From: Aliivibrio sp. 1S175
Lineage (GTDB): Bacteria; Pseudomonadota; Gammaproteobacteria; Enterobacterales; Vibrionaceae
Direction of reading: 5' to 3'
NCBI RefSeq assembly: GCF_001690985.1
Contig: NZ_MAJS01000024.1
Location: 62,001-126,000, forward strand
Length of the DNA stretch: 64,000 bases
Every line of letters begins with the position of its first letter. The stretch's first letter is position 1. This document shows positions 27,327 through 36,776 of this stretch, piece by piece. The position numbers were made by a program, and so were the translations under genes. The notes below the pieces were generated by a model that was not told the origin of the DNA, did not search any database, and worked only from the letters and a program-made list of their open reading frames with translations.

Positions 27327-30300
27327 TTTGTCTTCTAAATTCGGGATCTTATCGGTTTTTCTTAGTATGTGTGCATTCTCTTTAACTGCACACGCTTTTC
27401 AAAATATCGATCGTGACACTTACTTTCCAGGGGTCGCTCAAGGGCATTCAAAAAAATCATCTAAATTAACCATGTATAATAATACAAAGATCAAAGGAAC
27501 AAATGGTGCAAAATTAGAGTTCTATTCGAATAATAGTAATGGTTATCCAAATGATGGCTGTGAGGATGCAAATGGAGAATATGAAGAATGTCCAATAACA
27601 GGAAGCAGTAGTTCAGATATTCCTCTACCTAACTTTAAGAAGTCAACTTCAAAAGCATCCTATACATGTAATAGCGGTGGGTTATATATCTTTGATGGCT
27701 CCTCATACAAAAAAATCACTTCAAATGATTCTCAGTGTTCATTTGTGTTTAATAATCCCGAACAACGAATCAAGAATTTATCACTAAATGGTGGAACGTT
27801 GACATTCCATTCCGGTGATTATTGGATTGAAAATTTATCCATAAACTCTATGTCTCAAATTAATATTGAAGGTAACGTTCGGTTATTTTTAAAAAATAAT
27901 CTAGGTATTTACAATGATTCTTCCATAAAACAGAATAACGATAGCAGCTTTGCTCTTTATTCATATAGCAATATTCATATTGAATCTAATGCGTTGATCG
28001 AAGGTGATGTATACGCATTCAATAACATTATTTTAGATGATACTAGCCATATCATCGGTCGAACATTGAGTAAACACTTACGACTAAATAGTAATGCTTA
28101 TATTGAAGATAGAGCATCAATATCATTTCCGTCAGCCGCTTTATCTTTACGTTTAGATGAGAATTCATGGGATGGTACTATTGGCGAAGTTAAAGACAGC
28201 TCTGGCAACGGCTATAACGGTACCGCTATAAATAATCCTGCCCCACAAAAAGACAACCCTGCTCTACCAATCGATTTAGCCAATATGGGGACTTGTGGTT
28301 ACGGCAACTTTAATCATGCTCAAGCGCAATACATTGAAGTGCCTCATAACAGTAAATTATCGAACGAAGATGAGATTACAGTGAGTGCATGGGTAAACCC
28401 TCGCTCTTATCCTCATAATGGTAGGCTTTATACTATTGTATCTAAAAATGGTAACTATGAATTTCATTTAAATTCTCGTGGCCAAATCAATTGGTATTGG
28501 GAACTAAAAAACACCAATTACCCAATGAACCTGACTACTTCGCAAAGCATTCCTGAAAATCGCTGGTCTCATATTGCGATTCGCTATAACGCACATAATA
28601 GAAATAAAGCATCCATTTTTATTAATGGACAAGAAGTAAAATCGATTGTTGAAGACGTGCAACCATTACGACACCTAAAAGAAAATACTCAACCGGTACA
28701 AGTAGCTAATGACTATGATTTATCTCGTACCTTTGATGGCTTGATTGATGAAGTTAATGTGTTTGACCAAGCCTTATCAGACAGTCAAATAAACCAATTA
28801 TATGAACAACGCCATCCATGTCCTGATGTTGTGTTGCCTACCTGTTATGAAGACGATTTCAATAATGGAAATCTCGACAGTAATTGGGTGACGAGTGCGA
28901 GTAGTGGTAACTTTATCCCTAGAATTATTAATGGCCGCTTACAACTAACACAGGCGCAAAGGGCGCAATCTACTGCATCATCTTATCAATATCTCTACCC
29001 TGCTCTTGGTAACAAGATTGAAGTTGAATTTGATTATATGGCGTATGGCGGTAATGGTGCTGATGGCCTTGCTATTGTATTTTCTGATGCAAATATAACC
29101 CCTCAAGCCGGCGCTTTTGGTGGGCCTTTAGGTTATGGATTCAAAAACAACCATGAGGCAGTAAAACCCGGTTTTACTGGTGGTTGGCTTGGTATTGGTC
29201 TTGATGAATATGGTAACTACTCTAAAGAAGGCGGCTCAGTAAACCGTAATTCAAATTCAACTGATCAATCTGTTGTATTAAGAGGTTCGGGGCAAAGTTT
29301 CGCTGGTTATAATTATATTAGTGGTAATAAAGTAACCCCTGACATTGATAATAATAACGGAAATAGCAAAACACATCGCTACCGTATTACTATCGATTCA
29401 AGAAACAGGAATACTGCAAATGTCACAGTTGAACGCAGTGTCCAATGGAAAGGCGATAGCCCTCGTTTTGGCACAATTATCGGCCCTATCAACGTACTTG
29501 CTCCTCAATACAATCAAGCAGCGGTTCCTGAAAATTTCATCATGTCGCTAACCGGCTCCACAGGGCAACTGTATAACACTCATGAAATCGACAACTTCAA
29601 AGTGTGTGCTTTGTACTCAAAACCCATTGGAGAGCAAATTGACCATTTTGAATTTGATCATTCAGGTGAAGGCTCTACTTGTGATGTATCTGATGTGACT
29701 TTACGAGCTTGTGCTGATGAATCTTGCTCGACTTTATTTACTGATGATGTTGATGTTACTTTAAACACCTCGAATCTAGGTGGTGATGGTTACTGGTTAA
29801 ATGGTAATCGCATTACCATGCGTAATGGCGTTGCTAATTTATCTATCGGAAAACCGACCCAAGGTAACGTAACCTTGGGAGTTGTGAGTTCTGAACCTAC
29901 TACCAAACCATTCAGTGATACTCTGTGTAGTATTAATGGCCAATCATTAAGTAAAAATAACTGTTCTCTGGCTTTCAAGCCTGAAGGTTTAACCGTTATT
30001 GTTCCTGATAAGCTAGCAAGTAAACCTGTGTATGCGACGATTAAAGGATGTGGTAACACCTTTAACGGTTCTAAAAACATTCAAGTCTGGTCCGATTATA
30101 TCAACCCAAACTCGGCAAATATCATTGGCTCACCAGACATTTCTATTGGGAGTAATCAAACGTGGAAAGCCATCGGTAAGAACGAATCGTCAGCAACGTC
30201 CGTTTCTTTGAATTTTGTAAATAACGAAGCGAAACTCCCTCTGAATTACTCTGATGCAGGTCAATTACAATTAAACGTAAAACACACTCTACCTCAGCGA

Positions 30301-31704
30301 CAAATAATTAGAGGCAGCGATCAATTTGTAAGCTTCCCTCTTGGATTGAGTGCTTTAGTCGCCGATAGCCGCAATTCAACGACCAACAGTCACTGCCCTT
30401 CAGAAGATCCAACTTGCACCATATTCGCGCATGCAGGAGAAGAATTTAATTTATACGTAAGGGCGCACGCATGGGTCAGCGATAGTGATACCTATATTGC
30501 AAACAACCCAACAACGCCTAACTATGCACAAAACATGCTGTTACTTGATCATCAATTAATCGCTCCGATTGCATCATCAGGCGGTAATTTGGGTAATCTA
30601 TTAGCCAATGAATACGATCATGTTGCATCACAAGATGGGACCAATCGTATTACACAAAGCATTAGTGAAGTGGGTGTGTTTGATATATCAGTAACACCAC
30701 CGGCTAATTATCTTGGCAGTACCGCTTATCAAATTCAATCGGCATCAACGGGGAGTATTGGTCGTTTTACGCCCGCTTATTTCTCAATGTCAGCAGAACA
30801 ACCAAGTATTACCGATGCCTGTGGCTCTTATACTTACATGGGGCAAACTTTTGAATTTAATCGTCTTCCAACGCTTGAAGTAACACCTCTTTCTCAAACT
30901 GGCGGGCAACTTCAAAATTACAACATTGGCGACTGGTGGAAATACCGAAACGGTTGGAATTTTAGAACTTATGCTGCCACACCTTCTGATATTGACGTGA
31001 TAGATACTGACAGCCTATCTATTCTTGGTCATCGTAGTGGGTTTGCTACCGCTGGCAACGTGGTAAAAATTAAAAATAAAAGCCAAGTTCAACTACAAGG
31101 TGCTGAGTTGCGCTATAAAAAGCCCTTTGCTCCTCACGCACCTACCAATGATGCAATTACACTAAAACTAACGGCCGATGACCTAAAAGACGATGATCAA
31201 ATCTGCTATAAAGTAAATTCGTCGGGTGCTTGCCTTAATTATGACTTCCCAGCAACCCCTGAGCATAGACAAGAATGGGGACGAATTACAATGGCGAATA
31301 CTTATGGTTCAGAGCTGTCGTCTTTAGAATCAAAAATCACAACAGAATCATACATTGGCGGACGTTTTGAAAAGAATAACTACAGTTGCACTGTTCTAAA
31401 ACCGAATTATTTCACCTTTGATGTTGGGAATGATCCTGCGGCATTGCCAGTAGGAAAAGGGACGACATCAGCAAGTTTGACTGACACAAATGTAAATAAT
31501 GGTTTAACGAGCATGACATTCAGTGCTCCGGGTAATGGCAACCAAGGAAAAGTCATTCCAACGCTGTCTTTATTTGAATTACCTTGGTTAAAGCAAGACG
31601 TTGATCAAAATGACTCTTTTGAAGATTCTATAAAAGCCATCATTCGTTTTGGTATCTATCGAGGCAGTGATCGTATTATATGGAACCGTGAACAACTAAA
31701 TTAG
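27316..31704 (+). CDS. mshQ: MshQ-like large exported protein with LamG-like and lectin-like domains (copy 2)
   Basis: 1462 residues. Signal peptide to about residue 27, then the same N-terminal region as copy 1 (YFPGVAQGHS, HSGDYWIENLSIN). About 273-500 look like a concanavalin/LamG domain: LSLRLDENSWDG, DSSGNGYNGT, ITVSAWVNPR, RWSHIAIRYN, and the closing GLIDEVNVFDQALSDSQI. About 510-765 resemble an L-type lectin-like domain (EDDFNNGNLDSNW, GADGLAIVFSDA, GGWLGIGLDEYGN). From about 774 it rejoins copy 1 (IDHFEFDHSGEGSTCD to FGIYRGSDRIIW). The extra domains suggest carbohydrate or host-surface binding at an MSHA-like tip; this is inference. Confidence 0.85.
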   Translation: MQINLSSKFGILSVFLSMCAFSLTAHAFQNIDRDTYFPGVAQGHSKKSSKLTMYNNTKIKGTNGAKLEFYSNNSNGYPNDGCEDANGEYEECPITGSSSSDIPLPNFKKSTSKASYTCNSGGLYIFDGSSYKKITSNDSQCSFVFNNPEQRIKNLSLNGGTLTFHSGDYWIENLSINSMSQINIEGNVRLFLKNNLGIYNDSSIKQNNDSSFALYSYSNIHIESNALIEGDVYAFNNIILDDTSHIIGRTLSKHLRLNSNAYIEDRASISFPSAALSLRLDENSWDGTIGEVKDSSGNGYNGTAINNPAPQKDNPALPIDLANMGTCGYGNFNHAQAQYIEVPHNSKLSNEDEITVSAWVNPRSYPHNGRLYTIVSKNGNYEFHLNSRGQINWYWELKNTNYPMNLTTSQSIPENRWSHIAIRYNAHNRNKASIFINGQEVKSIVEDVQPLRHLKENTQPVQVANDYDLSRTFDGLIDEVNVFDQALSDSQINQLYEQRHPCPDVVLPTCYEDDFNNGNLDSNWVTSASSGNFIPRIINGRLQLTQAQRAQSTASSYQYLYPALGNKIEVEFDYMAYGGNGADGLAIVFSDANITPQAGAFGGPLGYGFKNNHEAVKPGFTGGWLGIGLDEYGNYSKEGGSVNRNSNSTDQSVVLRGSGQSFAGYNYISGNKVTPDIDNNNGNSKTHRYRITIDSRNRNTANVTVERSVQWKGDSPRFGTIIGPINVLAPQYNQAAVPENFIMSLTGSTGQLYNTHEIDNFKVCALYSKPIGEQIDHFEFDHSGEGSTCDVSDVTLRACADESCSTLFTDDVDVTLNTSNLGGDGYWLNGNRITMRNGVANLSIGKPTQGNVTLGVVSSEPTTKPFSDTLCSINGQSLSKNNCSLAFKPEGLTVIVPDKLASKPVYATIKGCGNTFNGSKNIQVWSDYINPNSANIIGSPDISIGSNQTWKAIGKNESSATSVSLNFVNNEAKLPLNYSDAGQLQLNVKHTLPQRQIIRGSDQFVSFPLGLSALVADSRNSTTNSHCPSEDPTCTIFAHAGEEFNLYVRAHAWVSDSDTYIANNPTTPNYAQNMLLLDHQLIAPIASSGGNLGNLLANEYDHVASQDGTNRITQSISEVGVFDISVTPPANYLGSTAYQIQSASTGSIGRFTPAYFSMSAEQPSITDACGSYTYMGQTFEFNRLPTLEVTPLSQTGGQLQNYNIGDWWKYRNGWNFRTYAATPSDIDVIDTDSLSILGHRSGFATAGNVVKIKNKSQVQLQGAELRYKKPFAPHAPTNDAITLKLTADDLKDDDQICYKVNSSGACLNYDFPATPEHRQEWGRITMANTYGSELSSLESKITTESYIGGRFEKNNYSCTVLKPNYFTFDVGNDPAALPVGKGTTSASLTDTNVNNGLTSMTFSAPGNGNQGKVIPTLSLFELPWLKQDVDQNDSFEDSIKAIIRFGIYRGSDRIIWNREQLN

Positions 31705-31762
31705 TGTTACTATGTCCTGCTTGCTCAGAAACATGAAAACTGCATAATAATAAAGGAATGAT

Positions 31763-32683
31763 ATGAAAAACAATTATACCTACCCAATTGGTAGACAAGG
31801 CCAAGTTTGGAATGAAGAAGATAAAGCAATTTGGTTAGCAACAATGATAGTAAAACGATCTTATCAGGAAGACGTCGTCACTAAAATTCATGCTCTTGCT
31901 GATCGCTTTGACGTATCTCAATATGGTGCATTATCGTATGATGAAGATCGCTTTCCATTGTTATGCATTAAAACTCGCCAATGGGATAATGCTAAACCTA
32001 CCTTATTAATCAGTGGTGGTGTTCATGGGTATGAAACATCAGGCGTTCACGGTGCCTTGCAGTTTATAGACTCTAAAGCAGAGCATTACAGTCAGTGGTT
32101 TAATATTGTTGTTGCGCCTTGTGTCAGTCCTTGGGGTTATGAAGTAATTAATCGTTGGAATCCTACAGCTACGGATCCTAACCGTTCATTCTACGCTGAC
32201 ACTCCAACAGAAGAATCCGCAGGTTTAATGGCATTAGTCGCTTCATTAGAAACGCCTGTATTTGCTCATATCGATCTACATGAAACGACTGACAGCGATG
32301 AAACCGAATTTCGCCCAGCATTAGCGGCGCGTGACGGATTAGAATACATCGAAGGTTATATTCCTGATGGGTTTTACACCGTGGGTGATACCGATAAACC
32401 CGCTCCTGAATTTCAAAAAGCAATTATTGATTCAGTGCGTACAGTAACTCACATTGCACCGCCTGATGAAAACAACCAAATTATTGGTTCAGATGTCGAG
32501 CAGGAAGGCGTAATAAACTACCCAACAAAGAAATTAGGACTGTGCGCAGGGCTAACCAATGCGGATTTTGTTTCGACAACGGAAGTCTACCCTGACAGTG
32601 ATAAAGTAACCGTTCAAGAATGTAATGATGCTCAAGTTGCAGCAATTACGGGCGCACTAGAGTTCTTGATCACTCAACGTTAA
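31763..32683 (+). CDS. M14-family zinc carboxypeptidase-like protein
   Basis: 306 residues with no signal peptide. The zinc ligands are H88 and E91 in GGVHGYET, with H173 (in HIDLHET) as the likely third. SPWGYEVINRWNPTATDPNRSF matches the substrate-recognition segment of M14/AGBL-like and succinylglutamate-desuccinylase-like enzymes. It probably trims peptides or amidated amino acids in the cytosol. The ribosome binding site AAAGGA is close to the start. The POT-type transporter downstream would be a logical partner but has its own leader with a hairpin in between. Confidence 0.85.
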   Translation: MKNNYTYPIGRQGQVWNEEDKAIWLATMIVKRSYQEDVVTKIHALADRFDVSQYGALSYDEDRFPLLCIKTRQWDNAKPTLLISGGVHGYETSGVHGALQFIDSKAEHYSQWFNIVVAPCVSPWGYEVINRWNPTATDPNRSFYADTPTEESAGLMALVASLETPVFAHIDLHETTDSDETEFRPALAARDGLEYIEGYIPDGFYTVGDTDKPAPEFQKAIIDSVRTVTHIAPPDENNQIIGSDVEQEGVINYPTKKLGLCAGLTNADFVSTTEVYPDSDKVTVQECNDAQVAAITGALEFLITQR

Positions 32684-32703
32684 CGATTACGTTCTCGTAT
32701 TTG

Positions 32704-32758
32704 GAAAATAGATGAGATAGCTCAAAGAATTAAAAATTTGAATGATTCATCTATTTTC
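32704..32758 (+). terminator. Large stem-loop after the M14 peptidase
   Basis: GAAAATAGATGA (32704-32715) pairs perfectly with TCATCTATTTTC (32747-32758); inside the 31-base loop TCAAA and TTTGA can form a second short stem. T/A-rich sequence follows. Confidence 0.6.
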
Positions 32759-32947
32759 TATTTAATTATTGATTACTTACTCATCAGAAGAAACAGAATC
32801 TAAAAAATCATTCGCATTTAATAAAACAAAACACTAAAAAATACCCTTCATTACACTATTTCCACAATGGTACTTTAAGAATAACGTACTTTGTTACATT
32901 CTTTTGATGGTAAAATACAAAGAGTAATTATCTAAAAGAGAATCCTT

Positions 32948-34417
32948 ATGTGGAACAAACTAAATAAATCCATGATGTTTTGCCAAATGATGTTTGGTTT
33001 ATCATTCTATGGCGTAATGGTCATTTTAACTCGCTTTTTCCTTGAAGAGCTAAATTATAGCGAGGCTGACACCATGATGGTGGTTGGTGCTTTCTCATCA
33101 ATCGGGCCTTTATTTGCGATTGCTGGCGGTTTTATTGCGGATAAGTTTTTAGGGGCTTATCGTTCATTAACCATCAGTTACCTTGGCTTCTCTACGGGTT
33201 ATGCTTTGTTAGTTCTTGGCTCGTACACTACGAATGTACCTATGGCGCTATGTGGTATCGCGTTAGCAAGTTACGCTCGTGGTTTAATGTCGCCATCTTA
33301 CCCTAGCCTTTACAAACGCACATTTGATACTCAAGAGCACTTTGAGAACTGCTACCCAGTAAACTACTCGGTTAACAACGTTGGCGCTCTATTGGGCCAA
33401 TACTTATTCCCAATGTTCGTTCTTGTTATTGGGTTCCACGGAAGCTTCCTGTTATCTTCTATTTTAGCCTTCTTTGCATTGGCCACCTTGGTTATTTTCC
33501 GTAAATCTCTATTAACAGTTGGAGCAGAGATTGATCAAACGCCGGTAAGTACAAAAAACTGGATTGCTTTTTTAATCACCTCAGCAGCAATGATTGCTCT
33601 TGTGTTCTTCATGTTTTCCAACATGGATATCGGACAGAACATCGTTTATGCCATTGGTCTTGCCGCTATTGGTTACTTTATTTACTTAATGATTAAATCT
33701 GAAAAGGCAGATGCCTTGAAGATGGGTACCATTTTAATCATGACGGCATTAACAACCGCTTTCTTTGTTTATTATGGCCAGATGATGACATCAATGACCA
33801 TGGTTAGTATTAATACCATGCGTGGCGATTTATTTAATTTAATTCCAATTGCTCCTGAAGCATCTATGGCAATGAATCCGCTATGGTGTATTGTGGCTGG
33901 ACCTGTAATTGCGATGATTTTCTCTGCACTTGCAAAGCGTGAGATTCACCTTTCAACGGCAACAAAAATTGGTTTTTCTTTCATTCTAACGGCAATTGCA
34001 TTTGGTATTTTAACCATGGCTGTGATGGGTGTTGGTGAAGATGCGATTATTCGTCCTGAAGTATTCCTACTTATCCACTTCTTCCAAGCCTTTGCTGAAG
34101 TTATTGTGGGTAGCTTAGTGGTTGCATTCATCTTGTCTGTTGCACCAAAGCATATTGAAAACTTCTCTGTAAGCTTATTCTCTGTTGCTATCGCACTAAG
34201 TGGTATTGTGGGTGCGGTATTCTCAACGTCTATCGCCCAAGAGAAAGGCCAAGTGATTACGCAGGAATTTGTACAAACCGTTTACGGCAACTACTTCCAA
34301 CTGCTTACTATCTTAGCGGTAGTCATGGTTGGCGTTGCATTTGCCGCTTCAATTGTTATTCGTAAAATGCTTGAAAGCAGCAAAAAAGCAGAAGAAATTG
34401 CATTATCTAATGCATAG
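32948..34417 (+). CDS. POT/PTR2-like MFS transporter (probable oligopeptide transporter), divergent
   Basis: 489 residues with about 14 membrane helices. Helix 1 FGLSFYGVMVILTRFF corresponds to the POT signature ERFSYYGMRAIL, and YPVNYSVNNVGALLGQY matches the second POT signature (N-x-G). The ExxER proton-coupling motif of helix 1 is missing: the Glu-Arg just before the FSYYG-like segment is replaced by Phe-Gly. It therefore belongs to the wider POT clan, but peptide-proton symport is not assured. It follows the M14 peptidase by 264 bases and ends in a terminator shared with hahK. Confidence 0.82.
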   Translation: MWNKLNKSMMFCQMMFGLSFYGVMVILTRFFLEELNYSEADTMMVVGAFSSIGPLFAIAGGFIADKFLGAYRSLTISYLGFSTGYALLVLGSYTTNVPMALCGIALASYARGLMSPSYPSLYKRTFDTQEHFENCYPVNYSVNNVGALLGQYLFPMFVLVIGFHGSFLLSSILAFFALATLVIFRKSLLTVGAEIDQTPVSTKNWIAFLITSAAMIALVFFMFSNMDIGQNIVYAIGLAAIGYFIYLMIKSEKADALKMGTILIMTALTTAFFVYYGQMMTSMTMVSINTMRGDLFNLIPIAPEASMAMNPLWCIVAGPVIAMIFSALAKREIHLSTATKIGFSFILTAIAFGILTMAVMGVGEDAIIRPEVFLLIHFFQAFAEVIVGSLVVAFILSVAPKHIENFSVSLFSVAIALSGIVGAVFSTSIAQEKGQVITQEFVQTVYGNYFQLLTILAVVMVGVAFAASIVIRKMLESSKKAEEIALSNA

Positions 34418-34434
34418 CGCTTAATTTAAAAGAC

Positions 34435-34470
34435 AAAGCCCAGTACTCATAATGAGAGCTGGGCTTTTTT
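34435..34470. terminator. Intrinsic terminator between transporter gene and hahK
   Basis: AAAGCCCAG (34435-34443) pairs with CTGGGCTTT (34459-34467) and runs into T6. It overlaps the hahK stop codon; the genes are convergent. Confidence 0.85.
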
Positions 34471-36223
34471 ATACCTTATCGTTCCCAGAAAAAGAAGAAC
34501 AACTCCATTTCATTAGCATTTTTTCTAAATCTTTCGCTTTATATGGCTTATGCAAAATATCATCCATTCCTGCATTCACACAGCTATCTACCTCGGTTGA
34601 GGTTGTTCCTGCAGTCAAGGCTATTATCGGTTTATTGTACCCTTGCTCTCTCAACCTTCTTGTTGTTTCAAAACCATCCATTATCGGCATTCGACAATCC
34701 ATTAAAATAATATCAACGTCTTTCAGCTCTAAAAATACCAAAGCTTCTTGACCATCATTCGCAAAATCTGGTTGTATATTTACTTTTGTTAACATCATAT
34801 TCAAGATAACTTGGTTCATCTTAATGTCTTCGACAGCTAAAACTGAAAGCCCATCAATTGAATGAGTACAATCAGCGCATTCTTTCGATTCCAATTTTTT
34901 CTTAGAAGCAACGATTAGTGGAATAGTAGCTGTAAATACTGCGCCTTTACCTAACTCACTTTTTAACGTTAACTCGCCTTCCATTTTATCAACCAGTGAT
35001 TTACAAATAGAAAGCCCCAAGCCGGTGCCTTCAAACTGTCGTTGGCTTGAATTATCAACCTGAGTAAATGGGTCAAATAGCGTCGCTTGTTTTTCAAGAG
35101 GGATCCCACACCCACTGTCTGACACAATAAAACGTAGTGCATTCTCATGCCAAGAAATAGAAAAAATGACCTCTCCTTCTCTCGTAAATTTAATCGCGTT
35201 ACCAATCAAGTTTACTAATATCTGTTGAATTCGGTCAACATCTCCCCACAATTCAGCGGGTAGTGTATTTTCTATCTCGATAACAAAACTCAATCTTTTT
35301 TCTTCTATTTGATGAGCAAAAATATGTTTAATGGTCTGAATTAATATCGCAGGTTCAAATTGGATGCTCGTTAACTGAAGCATTCCCGCATTCATTTTAC
35401 TAAAATCAAGTAGGTCATTAATAATGACCCTTAGCATTTCGCCAGATTGATGAATCGTTGTTAACAGCGTTTGCTGATAACTGGTGATATCACTGTCTTC
35501 CATTAACTCTGCAGACCCCAGTAGACCATTAAGAGGTGTCCTTAGTTCATGGTTTATCATTGCTACAAAATCACGGGTAGATTGCTCTGAATTCTCTGCT
35601 CTTTGTTTCTCTTTTATCGTTTTTTCAAGCAAATGTTGACGAACAAACGCGGCACTTAACATTTCAGAAAATAAACGACATTGTTTTTCAATAGTTTGAT
35701 GCCATGTTTTATTTGGTGCTTGATTAAAAGTAAATTGTAATGAGCCACATCGCTCATCTTCATGATGTAAATACACAATTATATGAGCCCCATTTCGGCT
35801 CCAATTGAACTCTGAATTAGAATGAATTTGATCTTCACTCTCAACATAATCTCCAGCAACTAACACCGATTGAATATGCCCATGAACATTTAATTCAGGT
35901 GCCACGGTTAAGCATAATGAGGCAATACTGTCGATACTTGCCAAATCATCTAGCAGTCGTTGCAATAAAATACTTGATGGTTCATCTTGTAAAAATGCTT
36001 GATTATAATCCAACAAGATCGCGTCTAAATACCCTTTAAATTGGAGTAATTCGACGTCTTTTTCCGCTTGTTCTTTTACGATCAATAACGTTTCTTCTAC
36101 CAGTTGTTTCGCTATATAAAGTTCATGACTTTTTTTCTCCAACAATGCTTCAGCAGCTTTACGCGCCGCTTTTTCTCGTTGAATTTTACGATTCAACAAC
36201 TCAAGCATCTTCTCATTATCCAT
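34469..36223 (-). CDS. hahK: H-NOX-associated hybrid histidine kinase
   Basis: 584 residues with no membrane helix. An N-terminal coiled coil (1-60) leads to a sensor-like region, HisKA with H225 in MINHELRTPLNG, the ATPase domain (NAIKFT near 342, DSGCGIP, GTGLGLSICK) and a C-terminal receiver with D509 in ILMDCRMPIMDG. The gene begins 19 bases after hnoX with an AAGGGA ribosome binding site, so the two are co-transcribed. In V. fischeri and V. harveyi, NO bound to H-NOX changes the kinase/phosphatase balance of this partner (HahK/HqsK), which feeds phosphate to other regulators. A phosphotransfer protein and final regulator are not in the window. Confidence 0.92.
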   Translation of the reverse strand: MDNEKMLELLNRKIQREKAARKAAEALLEKKSHELYIAKQLVEETLLIVKEQAEKDVELLQFKGYLDAILLDYNQAFLQDEPSSILLQRLLDDLASIDSIASLCLTVAPELNVHGHIQSVLVAGDYVESEDQIHSNSEFNWSRNGAHIIVYLHHEDERCGSLQFTFNQAPNKTWHQTIEKQCRLFSEMLSAAFVRQHLLEKTIKEKQRAENSEQSTRDFVAMINHELRTPLNGLLGSAELMEDSDITSYQQTLLTTIHQSGEMLRVIINDLLDFSKMNAGMLQLTSIQFEPAILIQTIKHIFAHQIEEKRLSFVIEIENTLPAELWGDVDRIQQILVNLIGNAIKFTREGEVIFSISWHENALRFIVSDSGCGIPLEKQATLFDPFTQVDNSSQRQFEGTGLGLSICKSLVDKMEGELTLKSELGKGAVFTATIPLIVASKKKLESKECADCTHSIDGLSVLAVEDIKMNQVILNMMLTKVNIQPDFANDGQEALVFLELKDVDIILMDCRMPIMDGFETTRRLREQGYNKPIIALTAGTTSTEVDSCVNAGMDDILHKPYKAKDLEKMLMKWSCSSFSGNDKV

Positions 36224-36242
36224 AATTATCCCTTAATACACC

Positions 36243-36776
36243 TTACTGTTTTTTTAGGGTAAAACGTACTTGAGAACCATCGTCTTGAATTGGTGTCATT
36301 TGGATATCAATCTTCTCATTAAAATGATCTGCACACCCCTGTATTAAGCCAAAACACACATGGGAAAAACAACGTGCTGAAATATAATCCATTACCATTT
36401 CAGATTCAGTGCTTGAAATAAAAGTAAATTGCGGCGGATTTGCATCTATGTATAATTTTTTCACTTCAATGTGAATATAGTTTTCTACTTGCTTAATAAA
36501 TTCAAACGTTGAAGACGACTTGCCCTTTAAACCCGGCATACTATTAAACAATGTAAGAAAAACAGACTTTCCATATACTTCCTGCAAATCTTCAATACTG
36601 ATGCCGGTTAATTTACTTAATGAAATAATGAGTTTCACTAAATCTTTATGATCATAGGTCCCTACAGAGGTGTAAGCCCCTTCATCGTTATTTTGATCCA
36701 GCATTTCCTGACAAATTTCTAAACCAAACGTATCTTCAACTAATTCTAAAAACTCTGAAAATATAATTCCTTTCAT
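36243..36776 (-). CDS. hnoX: H-NOX heme nitric-oxide sensor
   Basis: 177 residues, one HNOB domain. The proximal heme ligand is H102 in ENYIHIEVKKLY, and the heme propionates are held by the Y131-x-S133-x-R135 motif in DYISARCF. It starts MKGIIFSEFLELVEDTFG, the family opening. It binds NO through heme and signals to the kinase encoded directly downstream; in V. fischeri HnoX affects iron uptake and squid colonisation (established knowledge). The ribosome binding site is AAAGGGA. No clear NsrR or FNR site was seen upstream. Confidence 0.95.
   Translation of the reverse strand: MKGIIFSEFLELVEDTFGLEICQEMLDQNNDEGAYTSVGTYDHKDLVKLIISLSKLTGISIEDLQEVYGKSVFLTLFNSMPGLKGKSSSTFEFIKQVENYIHIEVKKLYIDANPPQFTFISSTESEMVMDYISARCFSHVCFGLIQGCADHFNEKIDIQMTPIQDDGSQVRFTLKKQ

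Noticed and set aside
19477-31704. Second msh module as an assembly artefact
   Set aside because: The copies differ throughout at base level, have different lengths for MshD, MshP and MshQ, and different intergenic DNA, so they are real diverged paralogues.
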